A stretch of DNA of 64,000 nucleotides from Mangrovibacterium diazotrophicum (GTDB taxonomy: Bacteria; Bacteroidota; Bacteroidia; Bacteroidales; Prolixibacteraceae), in NCBI RefSeq assembly GCF_003610535.1, contig NZ_RAPN01000001.1, positions 979,320 to 1,043,319 of the forward strand. The letters are read 5' to 3'. The translations under genes were made by a program, and so were the position numbers. This document shows positions 1 to 8,891 of this stretch, in pieces (positions within the stretch are counted from its first letter, which is position 1; each line of letters begins with the position of its first letter). The notes below the pieces were generated by a model. It ran no database searches, was not told where the DNA came from, and worked only from the letters and a program-made list of their open reading frames with translations.

Positions 1-400
1 CCGGATTATTGCCGGAAGCGAAGTCACGGCCTTTACCCGCGAAGGATTGCAGATTTTCCTGAATTGCACCTACACTGTCAGCCCGCAAAGCGACCGAATG
101 GGTTACCGGCTGAGCGGACCGCCTGTTGCGCATAAAACCGGAGCCGATATACTTTCCTCGGGAATTGCCAACGGAACCATCCAGGTTCCTTCGCACGGCG
201 AGCCGATCATCATGCTGGCCGACCGCCAAACCGTGGGCGGCTATACCAAAATTGCCAACGCCATTTCAGCCGATCTGCCCTTGCTTGGACAAATGCGCCC
301 CGGCGACTGCATGCGTTTCATCGAGGTAAAAACTGAAGAAGCCCAACGACTGCTGCAAGACCAAATTGACCGTGTGAAAGCAGCCGTGAAACAGGGCTAA
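1..400 (+). CDS. pxpC: 5-oxoprolinase subunit C / biotin-dependent carboxyltransferase (C-terminal part)
   Basis: The reading frame is open from base 2, so the gene is cut by the window edge and only its last ~132 residues are seen. The segment MLADRQTVGGYTKIA and the following DLPLLGQMRPGDCMRF are typical of the KipA/PxpC (allophanate hydrolase subunit 2-like) fold. In this family the protein works with PxpA and PxpB to hydrolyse 5-oxoproline to glutamate using ATP. The partner genes would lie to the left, outside the window. Assignment rests on the conserved TxGGY motif and the C-terminal position of the fragment. Urea amidolyase-type carboxyltransferases share the fold, so the substrate is inferred. 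Confidence 0.8.
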   Translation, partial: RIIAGSEVTAFTREGLQIFLNCTYTVSPQSDRMGYRLSGPPVAHKTGADILSSGIANGTIQVPSHGEPIIMLADRQTVGGYTKIANAISADLPLLGQMRPGDCMRFIEVKTEEAQRLLQDQIDRVKAAVKQG

Positions 401-838
401 AAAACAGGGCATGTCGTTACAATGATTAACAAATTCCCCGATAAATTCGGGACGACATTCCACAAATGAGCCTCCATTCATCTGATTTGTTCTCACTGAA
501 CCGATTCCGAATAGTTTGTACATCACATATGTTCTTTTACAGATGTCATCAGGACGCAAGAAATTAGAACTAATTTCTCTTATTCATCCGGTATTTTTGT
601 CCATACGTCTATAAATCGGACATAAAGGTCGGTTATTAGTGGCAAAACCAATTAAAGATCCGATATTAGAGCTGTGTACAATTCGTCGTGTACTGGTTGC
701 GATGTGTACATTTTTGAAATTGCGCTGATTTCCCAATTACAAAAACGAAACCAACCGGGCTGAAGCTTTCAGACCGGAGAAAAACTGATCGGACTCTGGT
801 TCGCGAAATTTTATTGATAAAATAAAACTGGGAGTGCT
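401..838. other. Non-coding stretch with palindromes; promoter region of a decayed AraC gene
   Basis: No convincing gene is present. A hairpin CCCGA-TAAAT-TCGGG (437-451) sits inside a wider inverted repeat ATGTCGT (411-417) / ACGACAT (452-458), possibly the pxpC transcript end, but it has no T run. A perfect palindrome AGAAATTAG-AA-CTAATTTCT lies at 559-578. Three GTGTAC(A) repeats begin at 674, 688 and 704. Bases 716-733 match 17 of 18 bases of the promoter region of the intact AraC gene (25276-25293), at nearly the same distance from the start codon (123 versus 121 bp). Confidence 0.6.
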
Positions 839-1069
839 ATGACGTTTAGATACCAAGAATATAATACGGGAGACCTTCATGAACAACTTCGGATTTATGA
901 AAACCCGACCATGGCAGATTCCGGCAACGGAGTTTCTGCATTCAGTTGCGGCAATTTGAAACTGGTGTCGATTCCGAAGATTGGCCAACAGATTTTGAAG
1001 CTGTTCGACCAAATCTTTCAAAACAAAAATGACCGTTTTTTACAATTATTAGCCCATACATACTTGTAG
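839..1069 (+). pseudogene. Remnant of a DUF6597-type AraC regulator (internal deletion)
   Basis: This 76-codon frame looks like the two ends of an AraC gene with the middle lost. Its start, MTFRYQEYNTG...IYENP, resembles the start of the intact regulator at 25397 (MELNYEEHKPAG...MYENR). Its end, NKNDRFLQLLAHTYL, matches that protein's end, NKDGRFLQLLTQQQN, with the stop codon at the same place. The upstream region is also conserved. About 175 residues, including the helix-turn-helix, are missing, so it cannot bind DNA as an AraC protein. It lies just before module A, as the intact regulator lies before module B. The N-terminal similarity alone is weak; the C-terminal and promoter matches carry the call. 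Confidence 0.6.
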
Positions 1070-1074
1070 TTTTA
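1031..1074 (+). promoter_or_regulatory. Promoter-like element of module A (18-bp motif + N18 + -7 box)
   Basis: GACCGTTTTTTACAATTA (1031-1048) is followed after 18 nt by TAGTTTTA (1067-1074), one base off the Bacteroidota -7 consensus TAnnTTTG. The same arrangement occurs at 26236-26279 before module B and at the 3' end of the AraC gene (26114-26157). It lies about 130-170 bp upstream of the 812-aa protein gene. Here it overlaps the last codons and stop of the AraC remnant, so coding ancestry could also explain the conservation. Confidence 0.5.
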
Positions 1075-1200
1075 GTGCGCAAACCGAATCAGGCCATTGA
1101 AAAGCAATCACTTTTTTCGGGTTCACCAAACCAGAAAAAACCAAACCAGAATTGATCAGCCTTAACACCTGTTCTATTAAAAAAACTCAGTAAAAACTCT

Positions 1201-3639
1201 ATGAAAACGGGATCTTCCATTACGAAAGGTTTAGTCTTCTTATTCTCGCTTTTAATATCTGCCAATATTGCTTTTGCACAGGAAGTTCAAAAGCTCAATG
1301 TTACATACACGCCAAGCGAAAACGGCTATGAACTTCAGATTCCTTTCGCCTGGGAGTTCATCAATTGTTACGGAGAGATTCATGTCACTATCACGAAAAA
1401 CACGAAAAGCATCACCTCCAGCGCGTATATCAGCGATGGTGTGCGCTACACAGCTGCCGATTTAGGTGCCGAAGCGTTTAGCAAACCGGAGTGCGGTTAT
1501 ACTGACCTGAGTGCCGACGTGTATTGCGGCGCATACAAACTGGGTCGAATAAAAATGACCAACGTGATTGACTGGTTGGGTGGTTGTTTTGGGCAAACCT
1601 ACTATGTAACCGAAATGCTTGGGGTGAAAGATGCTGACTACCGCGACCGTCTGGCAGAGCTATCGCTGAGTAACCTGAGAATCGAGCAGCTATCGAGCGA
1701 TAGCCCCGACATCGAAGGAAAGATCAAAGAAATAGAGAAGAAAAAAGCGGTTTCCTCGAAATTGGCCGATGCCGACCGCGCCTTTTCCGGCGGCAACTAC
1801 GAGGAGGCCCAAAGCCTTTACCAGGAAGCCCTGAAGATTGACAGTTCGAACGCCCACGCCCGCGAAAGGCTGGCTGAAACCAAAGAAAAGCTGAAGGCGC
1901 AGCAATTGGACAATGAATACAAAAACCAGCTGAAAGCCGGTGAGGATCTGGAAAAAAAAGGCGACTACGAAGGTGCTAAAAGTGCCTATCTGAAAGCGCT
2001 TCAGGCAAAGCCGGGCGACGAAGCAGCCCAAAAGAAGCTGGCGCAAATACAGGAAAAACTGAACAAGGAGGAAGCAGCACGGGAAACGAATGCGGCTGCC
2101 AAATCCGCAGCAGCCGACCGAAAACACAGCGGCAGCATGTGGGGCCAAAACTATAACTCCGATTCATACGGTTCGGCAACGCAGGCCGCCAACCTGATTG
2201 GCAATTTCAGAGTCGACTACAGCCTTTCGACTGCAGGCGGCGAACCGGTTCACCAATTTCGGTTTTACTGGGAATGGGACAATGCGCTGAATACAGGTTA
2301 CCCGCAGTGGGTATCGGTGCTGAGCGATACGGTGGTCATGATTCGGGACATTCAGAAATACCCGGACTTATTCGATCGCTGGAACCATATCAAACCCTTG
2401 TACATCGAGGTTGAAAGCAAAATCCTTTACTACAAAAACGAGGGGCAATACGTTGCACAGGCGGGCAAAATTCACATTGTTCCGGAAGTGATCGGCTACT
2501 CGGGACAGGAAGTTGACTGGTCGCTGCCCGGCAGTTGTGCCTGGGACGAGCTTTTTCCCTATTGCAATGATTTGAAATGGGACTACTTTCGAAAGATTGG
2601 CTTGTATGAGGAGATTCATGCTTACCAGGAAAAATTCGGTACCGACATCGCCTGGCCCAAATATACCTTCGAATACAGCGACGATATCAATTTCTACCAG
2701 GGCCATAAATGGTTCGACAGTCAATTTAAACAGCTGAACAGATCGGATTACGAGAACTACAGCACTTCCGCCGATATTGTGAAAGTGATTTGGCCGGTCG
2801 AAGATATCCAAGCAATTATCCGCGATTTCGAGGAGCGCGAGAAAAGAGCCAAAGAGGCTAAAATGACTTCAGATGATTTTTGGAGCACGCCTGAAAGCGA
2901 AAAGAAAACAGAACAGAGCGACTTCTGGGACACCCCTGAAAATGCCACAACCAAAAGCGATGTAGCAGCAAAGCGACAAAGACAGCAGGAAGACCAAATT
3001 CTGTCAAACTGGGCTGGAATTATACAGCAGCAACGGGAAAAGTACGAAGGGCTGAAAAAGCCAATCGCCGTGCTTAGCTCCAAGACGGTTGCAACCCCCA
3101 ACTACAAGCTGAAAGGGAAAATTTCAAAATCATTCAAAAACAAAATCGTCAGAATAAGCGGAGAAAAAATAGAAACGACTTATGCGTCCATAAAAGATGA
3201 CGGTTCCTTCGATAGCGACCTAAAATTAAAAACCGGCGCGAACAAATTGACGCTTGATCTGCTCGAAACCGAAAAGTCGATCAACGCGCTGAAATCACAA
3301 GCTTTGGATGTCACCTTCACCCCTAGTCTGGATGGAGAAGGTGTTGTTTCCAAACGAGAAACAAAAATTACGGTTTACGATGAGAACAGTGTACAGGACG
3401 ACTATTACGATTTGTACATCAACGGTGAATTTGTCGACTACATTCACAATTCACCTGGTGGCAAAACCACCGTCAATTACACGCTGGACGAAGGCGACAA
3501 CTACATTGAACTGAGATTAAGCCGGGAGATGGGGAAAAGCACCGCGCTGGTCATCATTATAAACGATGGCGAGTTTAAAAAAGCTTTTTCCGGCACACAC
3601 GACCACAGATACATCATTTCAGCCCCATACAGTGAATAA
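1201..3639 (+). CDS. Secreted TPR-containing protein of unknown function (module A)
   Basis: The protein has 812 residues. It starts with a clear signal peptide (MKTGSSITKGLVFLFSLL... cleaved near ANIAFAQ), so it is exported. Residues ~190-290 form at least two TPR-like helical hairpins (AFSGGNYEEAQSLYQEALKI and EKKGDYEGAKSAYLKALQA). A basic, Lys/Ala-rich linker follows. Around residues 555-590 two near-copies of a DFW(S/D)TPE motif occur in a charged linker. The C-terminal ~190 residues look beta-rich and resemble a carbohydrate-binding or Ig-like fold (KLKGKISKSFKNKIVRISGE), but no family is recognised. It is 18 bp upstream of the gene at 3658 and probably cotranscribed. A role in an envelope assembly is inference only. 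Confidence 0.75.
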   Translation: MKTGSSITKGLVFLFSLLISANIAFAQEVQKLNVTYTPSENGYELQIPFAWEFINCYGEIHVTITKNTKSITSSAYISDGVRYTAADLGAEAFSKPECGYTDLSADVYCGAYKLGRIKMTNVIDWLGGCFGQTYYVTEMLGVKDADYRDRLAELSLSNLRIEQLSSDSPDIEGKIKEIEKKKAVSSKLADADRAFSGGNYEEAQSLYQEALKIDSSNAHARERLAETKEKLKAQQLDNEYKNQLKAGEDLEKKGDYEGAKSAYLKALQAKPGDEAAQKKLAQIQEKLNKEEAARETNAAAKSAAADRKHSGSMWGQNYNSDSYGSATQAANLIGNFRVDYSLSTAGGEPVHQFRFYWEWDNALNTGYPQWVSVLSDTVVMIRDIQKYPDLFDRWNHIKPLYIEVESKILYYKNEGQYVAQAGKIHIVPEVIGYSGQEVDWSLPGSCAWDELFPYCNDLKWDYFRKIGLYEEIHAYQEKFGTDIAWPKYTFEYSDDINFYQGHKWFDSQFKQLNRSDYENYSTSADIVKVIWPVEDIQAIIRDFEEREKRAKEAKMTSDDFWSTPESEKKTEQSDFWDTPENATTKSDVAAKRQRQQEDQILSNWAGIIQQQREKYEGLKKPIAVLSSKTVATPNYKLKGKISKSFKNKIVRISGEKIETTYASIKDDGSFDSDLKLKTGANKLTLDLLETEKSINALKSQALDVTFTPSLDGEGVVSKRETKITVYDENSVQDDYYDLYINGEFVDYIHNSPGGKTTVNYTLDEGDNYIELRLSREMGKSTALVIIINDGEFKKAFSGTHDHRYIISAPYSE

Positions 3640-3657
3640 AACCTCAAAAGAACAAAT

Positions 3658-5040
3658 ATGAAAATGCAAAGAATTGTCATCCTGCTGATTGCTCTTTTCA
3701 CAGGAGTCAGCTCTTACGCCCAATCATCGGCGAATGAGCAGAAAGCCTTTCAAAACTTCAAGCAGGCGCGCGAGGCCTACGATCAAGGAAACTACGAAAC
3801 AGCGGCCGATCTTTTGTTGCAAACAAAAGAGTTGTTGGGAAGTACCAATATCCGCATCCAGCCCATGCTGATTAAGTCGCTGGTGAAAATTGAAAACTGG
3901 CAACAAGCCAAGATCGAAATTCCGGCTTATTTCGCCTTGAATCCCGACCCGGAACTGGTGGAATACCAGGAAATAAAAAGTCTTCAATCCACGGTATTGT
4001 CGGAAGCCCAAAAGGAAGACAATGCCTGGGCGCTGGCTGTGGATCGTCATAATACCGAAAAATACAAAGCATACCTCGAAACTTATCCATATGGCGCCCA
4101 CCGTGCCGACGCAGAAAAAAGTATTCAGGATATCAATAGCCAACTGGACAATGCAGCCTATCAAAAAGCAATTTCCGATGGCAGCCAACAGGCTCTCAGT
4201 TTCTATTTAAGCAATTATCCGGATGGAAGTCACCGGGATGAAGTAAGTCGAAGACTGTCGGAACGCAAAGAAAACGACCTTTATCAGAAGGCAAAAAACA
4301 ACAATTACGTCGAAAACTACGAAGATTACATTCGTCAGTATCCGAACGGGAAATATGCATCGGAGGCCAAACAGATTATTGAAAACAGTTATTTCAAAAT
4401 CGCAGAAGAGGCTTATGCCGAAAAGGATTATTACCAGGCCCGTAACTTTTACCGGAAGTACCAGGAGAACTATCCGAATGGCGCCAACAGCAAAATCGTA
4501 GCATCCAAGCTAAAGAAGACAGAGAGTAAATTGAATCAGAAAGGTGCTCGTTTTCTGCTCTACACCTACGATACCGAGAGTCCGATTGGAATCAGCACCA
4601 TTCGTTTAAATGTAAATAAACTGGGCTTTTACTACAACCTGAAAATGAATTCGGACATCTTCAAATTCTCCAGCGTGAGCTATGATGTGGACGACAACGG
4701 CGAAAGCGATCGTCCGGGCGATATTAAAATGACCGGAGAAAAGTTATATGCCAACGTTGCCCTCTCGATAGGTGCGACCTTCAAACTGGCTTACCCATTG
4801 TATGGCTATCTGGGTGCTGGTTTTGGCTATTACCCCGTTTACGAGGAAGCCAAAGTTTATTACAGCAGCAGCGGCGACTACTGGGAAAACGACTGGCTAA
4901 AAAACACCGATCAGACAGAATCTGTTTTCTTCCCCGAAGGTGGTTTATTACTCAACCTGGGCAACAAAATGGTGCTCAAATACGGAGTGATGTATCACGA
5001 GGAAATCGTCCACCAGTTTGGGATTGGAATTAAATTCTAA
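3658..5040 (+). CDS. Secreted TPR-like repeat protein with C-terminal beta-barrel (module A)
   Basis: 460 residues with a signal peptide (MKMQRIVILLIALFTGVSSYAQ). After a TPR-like pair (AREAYDQGNYETAADLLLQ) comes a run of helical repeats, each with the signature Y-x5-YP-x-G: YLETYPYGAH, YLSNYPDGSH, YIRQYPNGKY, YQENYPNGAN (residues ~140-285). From ~residue 295 the sequence becomes amphipathic beta strands and ends in Phe (QFGIGIKF), as in outer membrane barrels. The protein at 27663 is a clear paralogue, sharing the last repeats, YDT(E/N)xPIG and the YG(V/F)MY...QxG(I/V)G ending. The function is not known; location in the outer membrane facing the periplasm is inferred. Confidence 0.8.
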   Translation: MKMQRIVILLIALFTGVSSYAQSSANEQKAFQNFKQAREAYDQGNYETAADLLLQTKELLGSTNIRIQPMLIKSLVKIENWQQAKIEIPAYFALNPDPELVEYQEIKSLQSTVLSEAQKEDNAWALAVDRHNTEKYKAYLETYPYGAHRADAEKSIQDINSQLDNAAYQKAISDGSQQALSFYLSNYPDGSHRDEVSRRLSERKENDLYQKAKNNNYVENYEDYIRQYPNGKYASEAKQIIENSYFKIAEEAYAEKDYYQARNFYRKYQENYPNGANSKIVASKLKKTESKLNQKGARFLLYTYDTESPIGISTIRLNVNKLGFYYNLKMNSDIFKFSSVSYDVDDNGESDRPGDIKMTGEKLYANVALSIGATFKLAYPLYGYLGAGFGYYPVYEEAKVYYSSSGDYWENDWLKNTDQTESVFFPEGGLLLNLGNKMVLKYGVMYHEEIVHQFGIGIKF

Positions 5041-5123
5041 CAAATAAATTTCTCTTTTTCTCTTGTTGAAAAAGCCCACTTGACCGGGGCTTTGTGTACC
5101 AATATCAGTAAACTTCAAAAAAA

Positions 5124-5164
5124 GCCCGGCATTCTCGATTCGATGAGTGCCGGGTCTTTTTTTT
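5124..5164 (+). terminator. Rho-independent terminator after module A
   Basis: The stem CCCGGCA (5125-5131) pairs with TGCCGGG (5148-5154), with an inner CTC/GAG pairing in the loop, followed by a TCTTTTTTTT run. It ends the two-gene module A transcript 85 bp after the stop codon. Confidence 0.85.
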
Positions 5165-5419
5165 AGATGTTTTTGAATCGGTGGCAATCGATGAAGCGAA
5201 CTGCCGGGAAGACGGCAAGCCTTCAGCCTGTGCTGATTGCTAAAAGAAGTAAACAAAGTACCGGTTTGAATTTCCTTCTAAGTTTTCGGATTAAAAAGTC
5301 TGAAAACTACGATAATGAGAACAGAAATTGTATCTTGTTTAAGAATAGCAAAATTGATTAACTGTGCCCGTTATTATAGCTCAATCAATGATCCTTTCCT
5401 CATTAAATTCATTTAGAAG

Positions 5420-7432
5420 ATGAAAAAGCTGTTTTTCCCTTTCGCTGCGGCGCTAATTCTGGCCGCCTGCACAACACATCCAGAAAAGAAACTGATTGAA
5501 ATCACCGGTGTCGATAATTCTCTGCGTCCCGGAGACGATTTCTTTAAATATGTCAACGGTACCTGGTACGATTCGGTTCCCATACCCGAGACGCAGGCTG
5601 GCGTTGGCGCCTATATGTTCATGAATTATCCGCAGCGCTTACGCTTGCAGGCAATTTTGGATAGTGTTGCGCAGGGAAACTACCCGGAGGGGAGCCTGGA
5701 GCAGAAAGTAGGCGACTTCTATGCTTCGGGGATGGATACCGCCACGATTGAGCAGCGTGGTTACGAGCCATTGAAACCGATATTGAATGCGATTGATGCG
5801 ATTGCCGATCTGCCGTCCTTAATGAGTTTTGTTGCCGATGCTTCAAAAACGGGCAATGGCTCGTTAATGGGGGTGTACATCGGTCCCGATGATAAAAACA
5901 GTAGCATGAACATCGCTCATGCTTATCAAACGGGAATTGGCTTGCCCGATCGTGATTATTACTTCAAGAAAGACCCCGCAACTATCGGAATCCAGGAAGC
6001 TTATAAAGAATACCTGGCCAGCCTATTTCAACTCACAGGAACTTCGGCGGAAGAAGCGCAGAAAAATGCGGCTTTGGTGTACGAAATCGACAAGCAACTG
6101 GCAGCTTCGCACCGGACACGGGTTGAACTGCGGGATGTGAAAGCCAATTACAATAAAATGGCGGTGTCTGCACTACAGGCTGGTCAACCCAATATTGGCT
6201 GGTCAGCGTACCTTAGTCTGCTGGGAGCTCAAACTGATTCCATTGATGTGGGGCAACCGGCATACTACGAGAAGCTAAACGGGCTTTTGAAAAGTATCCC
6301 CGTCGCTGACTGGAAAATATATTTGAAAGCTAATTCGCTGACCAACTATGCTGACGACCTCAGCAAGGCATTTGTAGACGCCTCTTTTGCATTTACAAAA
6401 GTTATTTCGGGCCAGGCAAAGCCCAAAACACGCGGCGAAAAAATGGCCAGCGCTGTTGACCATTACCTGGGTGAAGCTCTGGGTCAATTGTATGTGAAAG
6501 AATATTTCCCCGAAAGTGCCAAAGAACGGATGCTCGATTTGGTGAATAATGTGCAAACGGCTTATGCCGCCCGAATCGATAAGTTGGACTGGATGAGCGA
6601 CAGCACCAAGCAAAAAGCCAAAGAAAAATTGTTCGCCATCACGAAGAAGATTGGATATCCGGACAAGTGGAAAGATTACAGCGCCGTGAAGGTGGGACGC
6701 GATACCTATTTCGAGAACGTGGTGTCGGCTGCAACGGCCAACTACGAACGCGGACTGGCCAAATTGGGTAAGTCGGTCGATAAAAGCGAATGGTATACAA
6801 CTCCGTCAACCGTGACTGCTTACAATAATCCTTCGGCGAACGAGATTGTTTTTCCGGCAGGTATTTTACAAGCTCCGTATTTTGATAATGAAGCTGACGA
6901 TGCCTTGAATTATGGCGGTATCGGGATGGTGATTGGTCACGAATTGACGCACACTTTTGACGACCAGGGCGCACAGTTCGATAAAAACGGCAATGTTAGC
7001 AACTGGTGGACAGACGAGGACTACAACAAGTTTAAATCCCGGATACAACAGGTTATTGATTTGTACAGCACTTTTACGGTCTTGGACTCCCTGCACATAA
7101 ACGGAGCGATGACTGTTGGTGAAAACACAGCTGATATTGCAGGTGTTGCCGTTGCTTATGATGCCTTTAAAATGACACCGGAAGGGCAAGACACGGCTAA
7201 AGTGGGAAACTTCACGCCCGATCAGCGTTTCTTCCTGTCGATTGCGCGAATCTGGCGGGTAAAGATGAAAGACGAATACCAGCGTTTGTGGATCCGGAGT
7301 AACCCGCACTCATTGCCAATTTGGCGCGTCAACGGACCGTTGATGAACACCACGCCTTTTTATGCGGCATTTGATGTGCAGCCGGGCGATAAAATGTTTC
7401 AGCCCGAAGAAAATCGCATCACGATCTGGTAG
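5420..7432 (+). CDS. M13 family (neprilysin/PepO-like) zinc metallopeptidase, lipoprotein
   Basis: 670 residues, the usual length for bacterial M13 endopeptidases. The N-terminus MKKLFFPFAAALILAAC is a lipoprotein signal with lipobox LAAC, so the enzyme is anchored at the envelope. The N-terminal M13 domain starts at about residue 36 (DNSLRPGDDFFKYVNGTW). The zinc site is H507-E-L-T-H511 with the third ligand in E568-NTAD572, both intact. The substrate-binding region NPSANEIVFPAGIL and the closing FQPEENRITIW (family ending (C/R)-x-(V/I)-W) are present. It should cleave peptides in the periplasm or at the cell surface. It appears monocistronic, without a close neighbour on the same strand. 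Confidence 0.95.
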   Translation: MKKLFFPFAAALILAACTTHPEKKLIEITGVDNSLRPGDDFFKYVNGTWYDSVPIPETQAGVGAYMFMNYPQRLRLQAILDSVAQGNYPEGSLEQKVGDFYASGMDTATIEQRGYEPLKPILNAIDAIADLPSLMSFVADASKTGNGSLMGVYIGPDDKNSSMNIAHAYQTGIGLPDRDYYFKKDPATIGIQEAYKEYLASLFQLTGTSAEEAQKNAALVYEIDKQLAASHRTRVELRDVKANYNKMAVSALQAGQPNIGWSAYLSLLGAQTDSIDVGQPAYYEKLNGLLKSIPVADWKIYLKANSLTNYADDLSKAFVDASFAFTKVISGQAKPKTRGEKMASAVDHYLGEALGQLYVKEYFPESAKERMLDLVNNVQTAYAARIDKLDWMSDSTKQKAKEKLFAITKKIGYPDKWKDYSAVKVGRDTYFENVVSAATANYERGLAKLGKSVDKSEWYTTPSTVTAYNNPSANEIVFPAGILQAPYFDNEADDALNYGGIGMVIGHELTHTFDDQGAQFDKNGNVSNWWTDEDYNKFKSRIQQVIDLYSTFTVLDSLHINGAMTVGENTADIAGVAVAYDAFKMTPEGQDTAKVGNFTPDQRFFLSIARIWRVKMKDEYQRLWIRSNPHSLPIWRVNGPLMNTTPFYAAFDVQPGDKMFQPEENRITIW

Positions 7433-7644
7433 TTGTAACTACCCGGGAATGGCTTCTTTTTATAACGGCAGAACTATTGTTGCATCTGTTTGCAGAAGCC
7501 TCGAGGGTGCCGTATAATTGGAAAATTATGCCTGATTTCTTCGCGCGTCGAATAGCTTTTCGATGCAGGTGCACGGGGCAACCGATGTAACCAACGACTA
7601 GCTTTTTCGGTAAGTCCTGGTAAAACCAAGCGTCAAAAAAAACG

Positions 7645-8832
7645 ATGTCATTTCAAATCAACAGACTATTCCATTTGCTCGTCTTCCTGTTTTTTCTCGA
7701 TGCCTGTCAATCTTCGTCGAGCGGCCAATACGTCTACTCGCCTCCTGCTGCTACTGAAGCAGATCTTCCGGTTGCCTCGTTAACCGATGTCAACATGGAT
7801 ATTTCGCCAATTGAAAAGGCAGTTGAGCGAATTGAAAAAGGCAAATATGGCGAAGTGCATTCGTTGCTGATTTCTAAAAACGGGAAACTGGTGCTGGAGG
7901 GATATTTCAACGGACACGATTACCAGTGGGATGCGCCTGATCATTACGGAGAACTGGTGCAATGGACACCCGGGCGGACGCACTTTGTGCATTCGGTCAG
8001 CAAGAGTATCATTTCACTTTGCATTGGCATTGCGATCGACAAAGGCTTTATTCGCGATGTGCAGCAATCTGTTTTCGACTACATGCCCGAATACGAATAC
8101 CTCAACACGGGAGACAAGCATTACATCAACATCGAGCACTTGCTCTCCTGCACCGGCGGACTGCAATGGGCCGAGTGGAATGCTCCGCTCAGCAGCCGCG
8201 AGAACGACCAGGTGAACATCTGGTTCCACCCCAAAGGGCCGATTGACTATTACCTGCAACGCCCCTTTGTGGCGGTTCCCGGAACGCTCTTTAACTACAG
8301 TGGCGGAGGTATCGAAGTGTTGGGCAAGATTTTGGAAAATGCCAGCGGCATGAGTGTTCAGGCATTCTCGGACGAATACCTGTTCGGCCCACTGGGCTTG
8401 AAAGAAGCCGAGTGGAACATTATCTACCCAACCGGCGAGTACCATGTGGCTGCCGGATTGAAACTTCGCCCGCGCGACATGTTAAAAATAGGGATGATGA
8501 TGCTTCAAAATGGGAAGTGGAACGATCAGCAAATCGTTTCTCCGGAATGGATTTCCAAAAGCAGCACGTCTTTTCTGCCCGATATGTCCATCAATGTTCC
8601 CGGCGAGGATCTTCGCGACATGGGCTACGGCTACACCTGGTGGACCAAAGATGAAACCAACAACGGGCAAGCAGTACATTGGTTCTCGGCCAACGGCTGG
8701 GGTGGTCAGAAAATCGTCGTGCTGCCCGAGTTCGAAACGGTGATCGTTCTTACGGGCGCCAATTACACGAGCAAAGTCAAGGAATACCGCATTATTAGCG
8801 ACTACCTGTACAAGGCGATTCGGGCGGATTAG
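7645..8832 (+). CDS. Serine hydrolase of the beta-lactamase/class C penicillin-binding family, lipoprotein
   Basis: 395 residues with a lipoprotein signal ending in LDAC. The catalytic SxxK is S117-V-S-K120 in VHSVSKSIISL. The tyrosine motif appears as FNYSGGG rather than the canonical YxN, and the distal motif region is SANGWGGQK. The family includes esterases, D-aminopeptidases and 6-aminohexanoate-dimer hydrolases; nothing here selects a substrate, and antibiotic hydrolysis is not implied. Two further serine hydrolases of this superfamily are in the window (21585 and 32559), only distantly alike. The following isomerase starts 60 bp downstream on the same strand and could be cotranscribed. 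Confidence 0.88.
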   Translation: MSFQINRLFHLLVFLFFLDACQSSSSGQYVYSPPAATEADLPVASLTDVNMDISPIEKAVERIEKGKYGEVHSLLISKNGKLVLEGYFNGHDYQWDAPDHYGELVQWTPGRTHFVHSVSKSIISLCIGIAIDKGFIRDVQQSVFDYMPEYEYLNTGDKHYINIEHLLSCTGGLQWAEWNAPLSSRENDQVNIWFHPKGPIDYYLQRPFVAVPGTLFNYSGGGIEVLGKILENASGMSVQAFSDEYLFGPLGLKEAEWNIIYPTGEYHVAAGLKLRPRDMLKIGMMMLQNGKWNDQQIVSPEWISKSSTSFLPDMSINVPGEDLRDMGYGYTWWTKDETNNGQAVHWFSANGWGGQKIVVLPEFETVIVLTGANYTSKVKEYRIISDYLYKAIRAD

Positions 8833-8891
8833 CCCCAATTACCGGCAACAATTAAACTGCTTCGGTGTTAGAGCTTCATAAAAACAGACAA

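Noticed and set aside
266-559. Minus-strand open frame of 97 codons
   Set aside because: It overlaps the end of pxpC on the other strand and runs through hairpins; no signal, domain or start context supports it.
1690-2148. Minus-strand hydrophobic frame of 152 codons
   Set aside because: It is the antisense shadow of the Lys/Glu-rich TPR region of the 812-aa gene, which naturally gives Phe/Leu-rich antisense translation.
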